The position numbers and the translations under genes were made by a program. The notes below the pieces were generated by a model. The model did no database searches and was not told the DNA's origin. It saw only the letters and a program-made list of their open reading frames with translations. From NCBI GenBank assembly GCA_015066245.1, contig SVOS01000003.1, positions 62,001-126,000 on the forward strand: DNA of 64,000 nt. The letters are read 5' to 3'. The stretch's first letter is position 1. Each line of letters begins with the position of its first letter. This DNA is from Oscillospiraceae bacterium. GTDB taxonomy: Bacteria > Bacillota > Clostridia > Oscillospirales > Acutalibacteraceae. Shown in pieces: positions 25,213-33,896 of the stretch.

Positions 25213-25239
25213 ATTTTTCTTATATCACCAATCAATCCT

Positions 25240-25277
25240 GAAACGCTCTTCTCAAAAGGAAGGGCGTTTCTTCTTTG
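25240..25277 (+). terminator. Intrinsic terminator of the SleB-like gene
   Basis: GAAACGCTCTT / AAGGGCGTTTC 11-bp stem (one wobble) followed by TTCTTT. Confidence 0.85.
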
Positions 25278-25338
25278 TATCAGGGCAGAGGATGATTATA
25301 AAAAAGTATTTAAATTTCTAAAAAATCCTTAAAAACCC

Positions 25339-25367
25339 TTGACTTTACAAGCATTTTTTGGTATCAT
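25339..25367 (+). promoter_or_regulatory. Promoter of rpsB-tsf
   Basis: TTGACT - 17 bp - TATCAT. It produces a leader of about 110 nt before rpsB. Confidence 0.75.
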
Positions 25368-25373
25368 ACTAAA

Positions 25374-25482
25374 GCATTACGCACGTCGGGTATGCTCTCA
25401 AGGTGTAATCTGTGACGTTCGGATTATATACAGAGTAAATTTCAAAGCTCGGCGGAGGTTTTAACCTAAGGAGGAAAATAAA
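25374..25482 (+). promoter_or_regulatory. rpsB leader with repeated hairpins
   Basis: The leader holds GCAT..ATGC around ACGTCGG (25375-25396), a second ACGTTCGG motif in AATC..GATT (about 25407-25425), and an AGGTT-TT-AACCT hairpin next to the SD AAGGAGG. It could be an S2 autoregulatory site; this is inference. Confidence 0.4.
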
Positions 25483-26214
25483 ATGTCAGTAGTATCTATG
25501 AAGCAGCTTCTCGAAGCAGGTGTTCACTTCGGTCACCAGACAAGAAGATGGAACCCCAAGATGGCAGAGTACATTTTCACAGAGAGAAACGGTATCTACA
25601 TCATCGACCTTCAGAAGACTGTAAAGAAGCTTGAAGAGGCTTACAACTTTATCCGTGACATCAGCGTTGATGGCAAGTCTGTTCTCTTTGTTGGTACAAA
25701 GAAGCAGGCTATGGACAGCGTTAAGGAAGAGGCAGAGCGTGCAGGCGCTTACTATGTAAACGCTCGTTGGCTCGGCGGTATGCTCACAAACTTCACAACA
25801 ATCCGTCGCAGAATCGGCAGACTCAACCAGCTCAAGGCTATGGAGGCTGACGGCACATTCGATATGCTTCCCAAGAAGGAAGTTATCAAGCTCAAGCTCG
25901 AGATTGAAAAGCTCGAGAAGTTCCTCGGCGGTATCAAGGACATGGAGAAGATGCCCGGCGCACTCTTCATCGTAGACCCCAGAAAAGAAAAGATCGCAGT
26001 TTCAGAAGCAAAGAAGCTCGGTATCCCCGTTGTTGCTATTGTTGACACAAACTGTGACCCCGATGAGATTGACTATGTAATCCCCGGCAACGATGATGCT
26101 ATCCGTGCTGTTAAGCTTATCACAGGCGCAATGGCAAGTGCTATCATCGAGGGCAGAGAGGGCCAGATGGGCGCTGCTGCTGTTGTTGAGGACGAGACTG
26201 AGGCAGAGGCTTAA
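25483..26214 (+). CDS. rpsB: 30S ribosomal protein S2
   Basis: 243 residues. Typical blocks are [72 protein letters not shown] and [20 protein letters not shown]. An acidic C-terminal tail. Needed for assembly of the small subunit and docking of S1, whose gene is at the right end of this window. Codon use is highly biased, as expected for strong expression. Co-transcribed with tsf, 48 bp downstream. Confidence 0.99.
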   Translation: MSVVSMKQLLEAGVHFGHQTRRWNPKMAEYIFTERNGIYIIDLQKTVKKLEEAYNFIRDISVDGKSVLFVGTKKQAMDSVKEEAERAGAYYVNARWLGGMLTNFTTIRRRIGRLNQLKAMEADGTFDMLPKKEVIKLKLEIEKLEKFLGGIKDMEKMPGALFIVDPRKEKIAVSEAKKLGIPVVAIVDTNCDPDEIDYVIPGNDDAIRAVKLITGAMASAIIEGREGQMGAAAVVEDETEAEA

Positions 26215-26262
26215 TCTCTGAAATTTCAGTTACAAATTAATATACAGAGAGGATTTTAGATT

Positions 26263-27174
26263 ATGAGTTTTACAGCACAGGACGTTAAAGCACTCAGAGA
26301 GAAAACAGGCTGCGGTATGATGGACTGCAAAAAGGCTCTTACAGAGGCTAATGGCGATATGGATGCAGCTGTTGACTTCCTTCGTGAGCAGGGTCTCGCA
26401 AAGCAGGCTAAGAAGGCTTCCAGAATTGCTGCAGAGGGTATTGCATACGCTCTCACTAACGATACAAACACATGCGGCGTAGTTATCGAGGTTAACTCCG
26501 AGACTGACTTCGTTGCTAAGAACGACGATTTCAAAAACTTCGTTGATATTTGTGCAAAGACAGTTATGGCTCAGAATCCTGCTGACGTTGACGCTCTTAA
26601 GGAGTGCAAGGCAGAGGGCACAGAGATGACTGTTGCTGAGCTTTTACAGGAGAAAGTTCTTACAATCGGTGAGAACCTTCAGATCAGACGTTTCGCACGC
26701 TTTGAGGCTCCTTGCGTAGGTTATGTTCATGCAGGTGGTAAAATCGGCGTTATCGTTACATTTGATACAGATGTAGATACAACTTCCGAAGCTTTCGTTA
26801 ACTGCGGTAAAGACGTTGCAATGCAGATTGCAGCTCTTAACACACAGTACCTCAATGCAGAGGCAGTTCCCGCAGAGGTTCTCGATCACGAGAAGAAGAT
26901 CATGCGTGAGCAGCTCCTCAACGAAGGCAAGCCCGAGCAGATCATCGAGAAGATTCTCGGCGGTAAGGTAGCTAAGTACTACAAGGAGAACTGCCTTGTA
27001 GACCAGGAGTTCGTTAAGGATAACGACCTCACAATCAAAAAGTACGTTGACGGTGTTGCTAAGGAGCTCGGCGGTGCAATCGCTATCACAGGCTTCGTTC
27101 GCTACGAAAAGGGCGAAGGCATCGAGAAGCGTCAGGACGACTTCGCTGCAGAAGTTGCTTCCATGGTTAAGTAA
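26263..27174 (+). CDS. tsf: Elongation factor Ts
   Basis: 303 residues; nucleotide exchange factor for EF-Tu. The N-terminal UBA-like domain has the signature LREKTGCGMMDCKKAL. The core contains the EF-Tu-contacting TDFVAKNDDF, then two structural repeats and a C-terminal helix region. The start follows AGAGAGG. It ends the rpsB-tsf unit with a strong terminator. Confidence 0.99.
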   Translation: MSFTAQDVKALREKTGCGMMDCKKALTEANGDMDAAVDFLREQGLAKQAKKASRIAAEGIAYALTNDTNTCGVVIEVNSETDFVAKNDDFKNFVDICAKTVMAQNPADVDALKECKAEGTEMTVAELLQEKVLTIGENLQIRRFARFEAPCVGYVHAGGKIGVIVTFDTDVDTTSEAFVNCGKDVAMQIAALNTQYLNAEAVPAEVLDHEKKIMREQLLNEGKPEQIIEKILGGKVAKYYKENCLVDQEFVKDNDLTIKKYVDGVAKELGGAIAITGFVRYEKGEGIEKRQDDFAAEVASMVK

Positions 27175-27194
27175 TTTAATCTTATGCCTTTATA

Positions 27195-27224
27195 GCGTCG
27201 GACATTTTGTCCGACGCTTTTTTT
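27195..27224 (+). terminator. Intrinsic terminator of rpsB-tsf
   Basis: GCGTCGGACA-TTT-TGTCCGACGC perfect stem followed by a T-run. Confidence 0.95.
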
Positions 27225-27277
27225 ATAAATTTATTGTAAAATTATATTAAACTTTTGAAAATAAGTCTTTTATTTCC

Positions 27278-27306
27278 TTTACAAAACCAACAAAATGTTG
27301 TATTAT
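27278..27306 (+). promoter_or_regulatory. Promoter of the pyrH-polC gene run
   Basis: TTTACA - 17 bp - TATTAT, about 40 bp before pyrH. No terminator is seen between pyrH and polC, so it may read through ten kilobases. Confidence 0.65.
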
Positions 27307-27343
27307 TATTGTGATTAAATATATGTTATATGAGGTGACTTGT

Positions 27344-28054
27344 ATGCAGGCGAAATATAAGCGTATTTTACTTAAACTTTCCGGTGAATCCCTTGCCGGT
27401 GAGCAGAAAACAGGTATTGATTTTGATACAGTGCTTAAAATCTGCGAGCCTATCAAAAAGTTAGTTGAGATTGGCGTTGAGATTGGTATTGTTGTAGGCG
27501 GAGGCAATTTCTGGAGAGGCAGAAGCTCAGGCAAAATGGACAGAACAAGAGCAGACCACATGGGTATGCTTGCTACATCCATTAATGCTCTCGGCGTATG
27601 CGATGCATTAGAGCAGCTTGGCGTTGACACTCGTGTTCAGACTGCTATCTCTATGCGTGAGATTGCAGAGCCATATATCCGCGGCAAGGCAGTAAGACAT
27701 TTAGAAAAGGGCAGAGTTGTTGTATTCGGTTGCGGCACAGGTAATCCCTTCTTTTCTACAGACACAGCGGCTTCTTTGCGTGCTGCCGAAATCGAAGCTG
27801 ACATTATCGTAAAGGCTACAATGGTTGACGGTGTGTATAACTGCGACCCCAAGAAGTATCCCGATGCAGTTAAGTACGATACTCTTACTTTTGACGAAGT
27901 TGTTGAAAAGCAGCTTGCAGTAATGGATGGTACTGCTGCAACAATGTGCAGAGAAAACAACATTGATATAATGGTACTTTCAATTGAGAATCCTATGAAT
28001 ATCTATGATGCAGTTTGCGGTTTACCCGTTGGTACACTGGTAACTAATAAGTAA
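27344..28054 (+). CDS. pyrH: UMP kinase
   Basis: Phosphorylates UMP to UDP; amino acid kinase fold. 236 residues from ATG 27344, with GAGGTGA upstream (the frame is open eleven codons further). Motifs: [78 protein letters not shown]. First gene of the pyrH-frr-uppS-cdsA-dxr-rseP-ispG-polC run. Confidence 0.97.
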   Translation: MQAKYKRILLKLSGESLAGEQKTGIDFDTVLKICEPIKKLVEIGVEIGIVVGGGNFWRGRSSGKMDRTRADHMGMLATSINALGVCDALEQLGVDTRVQTAISMREIAEPYIRGKAVRHLEKGRVVVFGCGTGNPFFSTDTAASLRAAEIEADIIVKATMVDGVYNCDPKKYPDAVKYDTLTFDEVVEKQLAVMDGTAATMCRENNIDIMVLSIENPMNIYDAVCGLPVGTLVTNK

Positions 28055-28075
28055 TTAATAAAGGAGATTTATATT

Positions 28076-28630
28076 ATGAATACAGTTATTAAAAAATCAG
28101 AAGAATCCATGCAGAGACGTCTTGATCATCTTGACAGTGAATATGCAAGAATCAGAGCAGGCCGTGCAAATCCCGGTGTTCTTGATAAATTAGTTGTTGA
28201 TTACTATGGTGCTCCAACACCTGTTAAGCAGCTTGCTGCAGTTTCTGTTACCGAGGCAAGAACTCTTACAATTCAGCCCTATGATGCATCTGTTTTAAGA
28301 GCTATCGAAAAGGCTATCCAGACTTCTGATATCGGCATCAATCCCCAGAATGACGGCAAAACAATCCGTCTTGTATTTCCTCCTCTTACAGAAGATAAGC
28401 GTAAGGAAATCGTTAAGGATGTTGCAAAGCAGGCTGAGGACACAAAGGTTCAGATCAGAAACGAGCGTAGAGATGCTATCGAAAAGCTTAAGAAGATGAA
28501 GAAGAATTCTGAGATTACAGAGGATGATCTCGAGGACGGCCAGGAAAAAATTCAGAAGCTTACAGATAAGTACACAAAGAAGGCAGATGAGCTTTCTGCA
28601 GTTAAGCAGAAGGAAGTAATGGCTATCTGA
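28076..28630 (+). CDS. frr: Ribosome recycling factor
   Basis: 184 residues of the tRNA-mimicking factor that splits post-termination ribosomes together with EF-G. Family features: RIRAGRANPGVLD, VDYYGAPTPVKQLA, TLTIQPYD, IRLVFPPLTEDKRKE, and a C-terminal helix rich in Lys and Asp/Glu. SD AAGGAG. The stop is one base before the uppS start. Confidence 0.98.
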   Translation: MNTVIKKSEESMQRRLDHLDSEYARIRAGRANPGVLDKLVVDYYGAPTPVKQLAAVSVTEARTLTIQPYDASVLRAIEKAIQTSDIGINPQNDGKTIRLVFPPLTEDKRKEIVKDVAKQAEDTKVQIRNERRDAIEKLKKMKKNSEITEDDLEDGQEKIQKLTDKYTKKADELSAVKQKEVMAI

Positions 28631-28631
28631 T

Positions 28632-29378
28632 ATGGCTTTGTTTTCTAAGAAAAAGGGAGACAAAAATTCTGTGAAAGAATTTAATCTCCCTCAACATATT
28701 GGAATTATAATGGATGGTAACGGCAGATGGGCAAAAAAGCGAGCTTTGCCTCGCAGTATGGGTCATTCTGCCGGTGCCCAGACATTCAGAAAAATCACTC
28801 GATATTGCTCTGATATCGGCATAAAACATCTTACTGTTTATGCTTTTTCTACCGAGAACTGGCGACGCCCCGAGGACGAAGTAAATGCTCTTATGAAGCT
28901 TTTTGAGGAATACCTCAACGAAGCATTGAGAGACTTCAAGGACGACACAATTGTTGTTAAGTTCTTAGGCGACAGATCTGCTTTCTCTCCAAAGCTTCAG
29001 GCTCTTATCAATGAAAATGAAGAAGAGTCAAAGAACAGGGGAGGTATGGTCTTAAACATCGCCATGAATTACGGCGGCAGAGACGAGCTTGTAACTGCTA
29101 CCCGTGAAATTGCCCGCAAGGTTAAAGACGGCGAATTAAGCATTGACGATATTAATGCAGATCTAATTTCCAATTCAATTTACACAAAGGGTCAGCCTGA
29201 CCCTGATCTTATTATCCGCCCCAGCGGAGAGTTTAGAATTTCTAACTTTCTTTTGTGGCAGTCGGCTTATGCCGAATATTATATCAGCGACAAGCTTTGG
29301 CCTGATTTTACTACCGATGATTTAGACAAGGCTATTGCTGAATTTTCTACACGTAATCGCAGATACGGCGGTGTGTAA
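28632..29378 (+). CDS. uppS: Isoprenyl (undecaprenyl) diphosphate synthase
   Basis: 248-residue cis-prenyltransferase making the C55 lipid carrier for peptidoglycan and teichoic acid synthesis. Conserved region I is IIMDGNGRWAKKRALPRSMGH with the catalytic Asp. The next regions are YAFSTENWRRPEDEV, LNIAMNYGGRDEL, and the C-terminal DLIIRPSGEFRISNFLLWQ and AYAEYYI. One base after frr. Confidence 0.97.
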   Translation: MALFSKKKGDKNSVKEFNLPQHIGIIMDGNGRWAKKRALPRSMGHSAGAQTFRKITRYCSDIGIKHLTVYAFSTENWRRPEDEVNALMKLFEEYLNEALRDFKDDTIVVKFLGDRSAFSPKLQALINENEEESKNRGGMVLNIAMNYGGRDELVTATREIARKVKDGELSIDDINADLISNSIYTKGQPDPDLIIRPSGEFRISNFLLWQSAYAEYYISDKLWPDFTTDDLDKAIAEFSTRNRRYGGV

Positions 29379-29412
29379 TACATCGCCATAACTGCTTTTT
29401 GGAGGTATTTAG

Positions 29413-30252
29413 GTGAAGACACGATTAATTACCGCAGGTATTGCGGCTGCTTTTGCTATTGCAATTATGGTTTTAAGTGAGTTCTTTCCGTGGGTTCTTA
29501 TTGCGGCAGTTTGCGTTGTCGGATGTATGATGTCATTCGAATTTCTTACTGCCAAACGTATGCACAAAGACGTATTCATATTAATTATGAGTGTTGGCTT
29601 TGTGGTGTCTTCGGTGATACTCTCCATAACAAACTTCTGGTTTGTACCTCTTTATGTTTACACATTGGTGCTGATGTGTGTTCAGGTTTTAAGACACGAA
29701 AAGCACTCCATAAGTGATTTGCTTTTTGTTTACGCAGGTACTATTCTCATTGGTCTTGCTTTACTTTGCTTTACAAGACTTGCTTGTGTTCAGTGGAAGT
29801 TTGCAAGCTTCTTTGTGTGTGTTGCTGTAGTTCCGCCCTGGTTTGCAGACAGTGCAGCTTACTTTGTAGGCTCTGCAATGGGCAAACGCAAGCTTTGTCC
29901 TGCAATCAGCCCCAAAAAGACTGTAGAGGGTGCAATCGGCGGTGCAATCGCCTCTATATTAGGCTCCCAGCTTCTGGGTCTTGTTTATCAGTTTATTATC
30001 TACCGCAATGTAATTGTTAACTATCCTGCACTTCTTCTTATCGGTATGTTCAGTGCAATAGTTTCAGTGTTCGGTGATCTTGTGTTCTCACTTATCAAGA
30101 GAGAGTGCAAAATCAAGGACTACGGCTCAATTATGCCGGGTCACGGCGGTATGCTCGACAGATTCGACTCTATTATCTTTACAGTTCCTTTTGCATTGTT
30201 TATTTCTTACACAATGGGACTTATCTGGCAGATACCTGTTATCACCGTTTAA
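29413..30252 (+). CDS. cdsA: Phosphatidate cytidylyltransferase
   Basis: 279-residue membrane enzyme making CDP-diacylglycerol for phospholipid synthesis. About eight hydrophobic helices. The C-terminal signature includes DSAAYFVGSAMGKRKLCP and SPKKTVEGAIGG, then SVFGDLVFSLIKRECKIKDYG and PGHGGMLDRFDS. The start is GTG 29413 after GGAGG. Standard position after uppS. Confidence 0.97.
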   Translation: MKTRLITAGIAAAFAIAIMVLSEFFPWVLIAAVCVVGCMMSFEFLTAKRMHKDVFILIMSVGFVVSSVILSITNFWFVPLYVYTLVLMCVQVLRHEKHSISDLLFVYAGTILIGLALLCFTRLACVQWKFASFFVCVAVVPPWFADSAAYFVGSAMGKRKLCPAISPKKTVEGAIGGAIASILGSQLLGLVYQFIIYRNVIVNYPALLLIGMFSAIVSVFGDLVFSLIKRECKIKDYGSIMPGHGGMLDRFDSIIFTVPFALFISYTMGLIWQIPVITV

Positions 30253-30287
30253 GTTTACATATTTCTGACAATAATAAGGAAGATACT

Positions 30288-31433
30288 ATGACAAATAATC
30301 TTTCTATTTTAGGTTCTACCGGTTCTATCGGTACACAGGCTATTGATGTTGCCCGAAAACTTAATATCAAAGTATCTGCTATTACTGCTAACAGTAATGT
30401 CAAGCTTATGGAAGAGCAGATAAGACTCTTAAAGCCCGAAATCGCGGTTATGTATCAAGAGAGTGCTGCTGATGAGCTTAAGCTCAGAGTTTCTGATACC
30501 AACACAAAAATTCTCACAGGAATGGACGGACTTTTAGAGGCGGCTTCCATAGATTCTGCCGATACTGTGCTTAACTCTCTTGTAGGTATGATTGGTCTTT
30601 TGCCTACACTCACATCCGCAAAAGCCAAGAAGAACATAGCCCTTGCCAATAAGGAAACTTTGGTTGCAGGCGGTGACCTTGTTATGCGTACTATAAGAGA
30701 AAACGATGTCAAGCTTTTGCCTGTTGACTCTGAGCATAGTGCAATCTTCCAGTGCCTTCAGGCTTGCCCTGAGGATAGATTCCTCAAAAAGCTTATTCTT
30801 ACTGCTTCTGGTGGTCCTTTCTTCGGCAAGAAGTATGACGAGCTAAGAGATGTGACCGTAGCCGAAGCCCTTAATCATCCCAACTGGAGTATGGGTGCAA
30901 AAATCACCGTAGACTCTGCATCTATGATGAACAAAGGTCTTGAGATTATCGAGGCTCGTTGGCTCTTTGACGTTGATGTTGACAATATTGATGTTGTTGT
31001 ACATCGCCAGAGCATTGTTCATTCTCTTATTGAATTTGTAGACAATTCTGTCCTTGCTCAGCTTGGACTTCCCGATATGCGTATTCCTATTCAGTACGCC
31101 CTTACTTATCCCGAAAGATTTGTTTCTCCCGCAAAACCCCTCAATCTTTGGGATGTAGGTAACCTGACCTTTGAAAAGCCCGATTATGATACTTTCAAGT
31201 GCCTTAATGCTTGCAAAGATGCATTAAGAGCAGGCGGCACTGCTCCTGCCATTGTAAACGGTGCCAACGAAATGGCTAACAGTCTTTTCAGAGAAGGCAA
31301 AATCAAGTTCCTGGAAATAGGTGAACTTGTGTCAAAATCCCTTGATGCTGTTGAATCTCGTCCCATTAAGGATGTTTCCGATATCCTTGATGCCGACAAG
31401 AATGCCAGAGACTTTGTGCTTAGCAGTATCTGA
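30288..31433 (+). CDS. dxr: 1-deoxy-D-xylulose 5-phosphate reductoisomerase
   Basis: First committed step of the MEP isoprenoid pathway, giving 2-C-methyl-D-erythritol 4-phosphate. 381 residues from ATG 30288 (SD AAGGAAG); the frame is open upstream into cdsA and those codons are discarded. NADPH site LGSTGSIGTQAID, substrate region ALANKETLVAGG, PVDSEHSAIFQCL, TASGGPF, and SMMNKGLEIIEARWLF. ispG three genes on and ispH at the right edge belong to the same pathway. Confidence 0.97.
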   Translation: MTNNLSILGSTGSIGTQAIDVARKLNIKVSAITANSNVKLMEEQIRLLKPEIAVMYQESAADELKLRVSDTNTKILTGMDGLLEAASIDSADTVLNSLVGMIGLLPTLTSAKAKKNIALANKETLVAGGDLVMRTIRENDVKLLPVDSEHSAIFQCLQACPEDRFLKKLILTASGGPFFGKKYDELRDVTVAEALNHPNWSMGAKITVDSASMMNKGLEIIEARWLFDVDVDNIDVVVHRQSIVHSLIEFVDNSVLAQLGLPDMRIPIQYALTYPERFVSPAKPLNLWDVGNLTFEKPDYDTFKCLNACKDALRAGGTAPAIVNGANEMANSLFREGKIKFLEIGELVSKSLDAVESRPIKDVSDILDADKNARDFVLSSI

Positions 31434-31452
31434 TATTTTGGAGGTAACAGTT

Positions 31453-32817
31453 TTGTCCGTTTTTCTTAACATTCTTACAACCGTAGGACTTATTGTTATA
31501 GCAATTCTTCTTTTTGAGCTTATTATCTTTTTCCACGAAGGCGGTCACTTTGTTGCCGCAAAGCTTTCGGGAATCAAAGTTAATGAATTTGCCCTGGGTA
31601 TGGGTCCAAAGATTTTTTCATTCAAACGCAAGGAAACTACGTATTCTTTGCGTCTTTTTCCTATTGGCGGTTTCTGTGCAATGGAAGGCGAAGATGCCGA
31701 CAGTGAAAACCCTCGTGCCTTTAATAATGCAAAAATCTACAAGCGTATGATTGTGATTATCGCAGGTGCTCTTATGAATATTATACTCGGTCTTATTTTT
31801 ATGGGCATTATTCTTGCACCAAGCGAGTATTTCACAACTACAACAGTAACAGACTTCAGCCCCAAGGCATATTCTGCTAATTCGGGTCTTGAGGTAGGGG
31901 ATAAGATCCTCTCTGTTGACGGTTACGCCGTAAATAATTCAATGGATCTTTCCTATGCATTGTCAAAAATCAAGGTGCAGGACGTGGATGGCACTGAAAT
32001 TCAGATTTACAAGCAGGATTGTTGTAATTCACTGTATGAAGCTTATGCAAAGCTTGTAAACGATGGTACAATTTCTGATGATGCCACGAACAATGCCGCT
32101 TTCGAGGCTGTTTGTAAAGGTGCTGACCTGATTAATGATGCACAAAATTCTAAAGAAGCTTACGAGGCTCTGCAGCAAGCCGTAGTTGGTCTCAGCCAGA
32201 CAGTTCCCAATGTGTCAATTACCATTGATGCTATTGATATCCAGGAAACCCGACCCAGATATCGTGCCGATATAGAGGTCCAGCGTAACGGCGAACGTGT
32301 TAAGCTTGAAAATGTAGATTTTGTTACTTATGTAACCGAAGATAATTCTGAGCCTCAGATGGCTATTGATTTCTATCTTGATGCCAAGGACAACAACTTT
32401 GGCAATCTTATTGTTGAGACAGGTAGCCAGACTGTATCGGTTGTTCGTATGGTTTATGATTCTCTCTATGGTATGGTAACCGGTCAGTATAGCATCAACG
32501 ACCTTTCCGGCCCCGTAGGTATTGCCACAGTCGCCGTAGAGGTAGCACAGACAGGTCTTGAGAATTCAGGCTTTGGCGAGGCAGTTAATAATATTATTTA
32601 CATTATGATGGTTATTACAGTAAACTTAGGTATTGTAAATATGCTTCCTTTCCCGGCACTTGACGGCGGCAGATTTGTGTTCTTGCTGATTGAGGCTATT
32701 TTCCGCAAGCCTATCCCCAGAAAAGTTGAAGCAATCGTCAACGGCGTAGGTCTTGCACTTTTATTGATTCTTATAGCACTTATCACCTTTAAAGATGTAT
32801 TTAAACTATTTATGTGA
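31453..32817 (+). CDS. rseP: Site-2 metalloprotease RseP, PDZ domain with inserted helical segment
   Basis: Intramembrane zinc protease that cuts membrane-bound regulatory proteins. 454 residues from TTG 31453 (GGAGGT nine bases upstream). HEGGH at 28-32 lies in the first membrane helix and NMLPFPALDGGR at 396-407 in the third, with the ligand Asp404. The PDZ domain starts near residue 135 (GLEVGDKILSVDG). Between its first half (to about 187) and its last strand (RADIEVQRNGERVKL, 271-285) sits an extra stretch of about 70-80 residues, largely helical and acidic, with two adjacent Cys at 190-191. The stop overlaps the upstream-extended ispG frame. Confidence 0.93.
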   Translation: MSVFLNILTTVGLIVIAILLFELIIFFHEGGHFVAAKLSGIKVNEFALGMGPKIFSFKRKETTYSLRLFPIGGFCAMEGEDADSENPRAFNNAKIYKRMIVIIAGALMNIILGLIFMGIILAPSEYFTTTTVTDFSPKAYSANSGLEVGDKILSVDGYAVNNSMDLSYALSKIKVQDVDGTEIQIYKQDCCNSLYEAYAKLVNDGTISDDATNNAAFEAVCKGADLINDAQNSKEAYEALQQAVVGLSQTVPNVSITIDAIDIQETRPRYRADIEVQRNGERVKLENVDFVTYVTEDNSEPQMAIDFYLDAKDNNFGNLIVETGSQTVSVVRMVYDSLYGMVTGQYSINDLSGPVGIATVAVEVAQTGLENSGFGEAVNNIIYIMMVITVNLGIVNMLPFPALDGGRFVFLLIEAIFRKPIPRKVEAIVNGVGLALLLILIALITFKDVFKLFM

Positions 32818-32825
32818 GGTTTAAT

Positions 32826-33869
32826 ATGAATTCGGTACGTAAAGTTAAAGTTGGCAATTTATATATTGGCGGCGATGCTCCCGTAACTATCCAGTCTATG
32901 CTCAATACTCCTGCCGAAGATATCGAGGCAAGTGTTCAGCAGGCAAAAAGACTTGAGGCGGCAGGATGCGAAATTATACGTGCCGCTGTACCTACACGGG
33001 ATGCTGTAAAGCTTATCTACGCACTTAAAGAGGCAGTAGATGTACCCGTAGTTGCAGATATTCACTTTGATTACAAAATCGCCCTTGAATGTGTGGCTGC
33101 AGGTGTTGATAAAATCCGTATTAACCCAGGCAATATCGGCTCGGACGATAGGGTAAAGGCGGTAGCGGATGCCTGCAAAGCTGCAGGTGTGCCAATAAGA
33201 ATTGGAGTTAACTCGGGCTCTCTTGAGAAAAGTATTCTTGAGAAATACGGTCATCCCACAGCCGAGGCATTGTGTGAGAGTGCACTGTACCACGCTTCTT
33301 TGTTAGAAAAGTTTGATTTTTACGACATTGTTCTCTCCATGAAATCCTCAACTGTTGCAACTACAGTAAAGGCATACGAGCTTGCCAAAGAAAAGACCGA
33401 CTATCCTCTGCACCTCGGAGTTACCGAAACGGGCACAGAGTATGGCGGTATTATCAAATCCAGCGCTGGCATTGGTTCACTTCTTCTTCACGGAATAGGC
33501 GATACTATCCGTATCTCCTTAACTGCTGACCCCGTAAGAGAAGTTATAGCTGCCAAGGAGCTTTTGAGAGCCGTTGGACTCAGAAACGATGGGGTAGAGT
33601 TTGTATCTTGTCCCACCTGCGGCAGAACAAAAATCGACCTTATATCCCTTGCAAATAAAGTGCAGGAAAGCTTAAGCGGTATTGACAAGCATATCAAAGT
33701 TGCCGTAATGGGTTGCGTAGTAAACGGACCCGGCGAGGCAAAAGAGGCAGATATCGGTATCGCAGGCGGTGACGGATGTGCACTTATCTTTAAAAAAGGC
33801 GAAATCCTCAGAAAAGTATCTGAGGACAAAATTATTGAGGAGCTTTTAAAAGAAATCGAAAAGCTCTGA
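32826..33869 (+). CDS. ispG: 4-hydroxy-3-methylbut-2-en-1-yl diphosphate synthase (flavodoxin)
   Basis: Iron-sulfur enzyme of the MEP pathway converting MEcPP to HMBPP. 347 residues from ATG 32826, with GAGG upstream. N-terminal TIM barrel: VTIQSMLNTPAEDIEA, VPVVADIHFDYKIAL, KIRINPGNIG, LGVTETGTEYGG. The C-terminal [4Fe-4S] domain has Cys residues in VSCPTCGRTKIDL and VAVMGCVVNGPGEAKEADIG. Eight bases after rseP. Confidence 0.97.
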   Translation: MNSVRKVKVGNLYIGGDAPVTIQSMLNTPAEDIEASVQQAKRLEAAGCEIIRAAVPTRDAVKLIYALKEAVDVPVVADIHFDYKIALECVAAGVDKIRINPGNIGSDDRVKAVADACKAAGVPIRIGVNSGSLEKSILEKYGHPTAEALCESALYHASLLEKFDFYDIVLSMKSSTVATTVKAYELAKEKTDYPLHLGVTETGTEYGGIIKSSAGIGSLLLHGIGDTIRISLTADPVREVIAAKELLRAVGLRNDGVEFVSCPTCGRTKIDLISLANKVQESLSGIDKHIKVAVMGCVVNGPGEAKEADIGIAGGDGCALIFKKGEILRKVSEDKIIEELLKEIEKL

Positions 33870-33896
33870 TTAGTACGAATAATTAATGAGGCTTAA

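Noticed and set aside
30105-30287. Upstream extension of dxr into cdsA
   Set aside because: The sequence is out of frame with cdsA and codes for no known family. ATG 30288 has a good SD and matches the family N-terminus.
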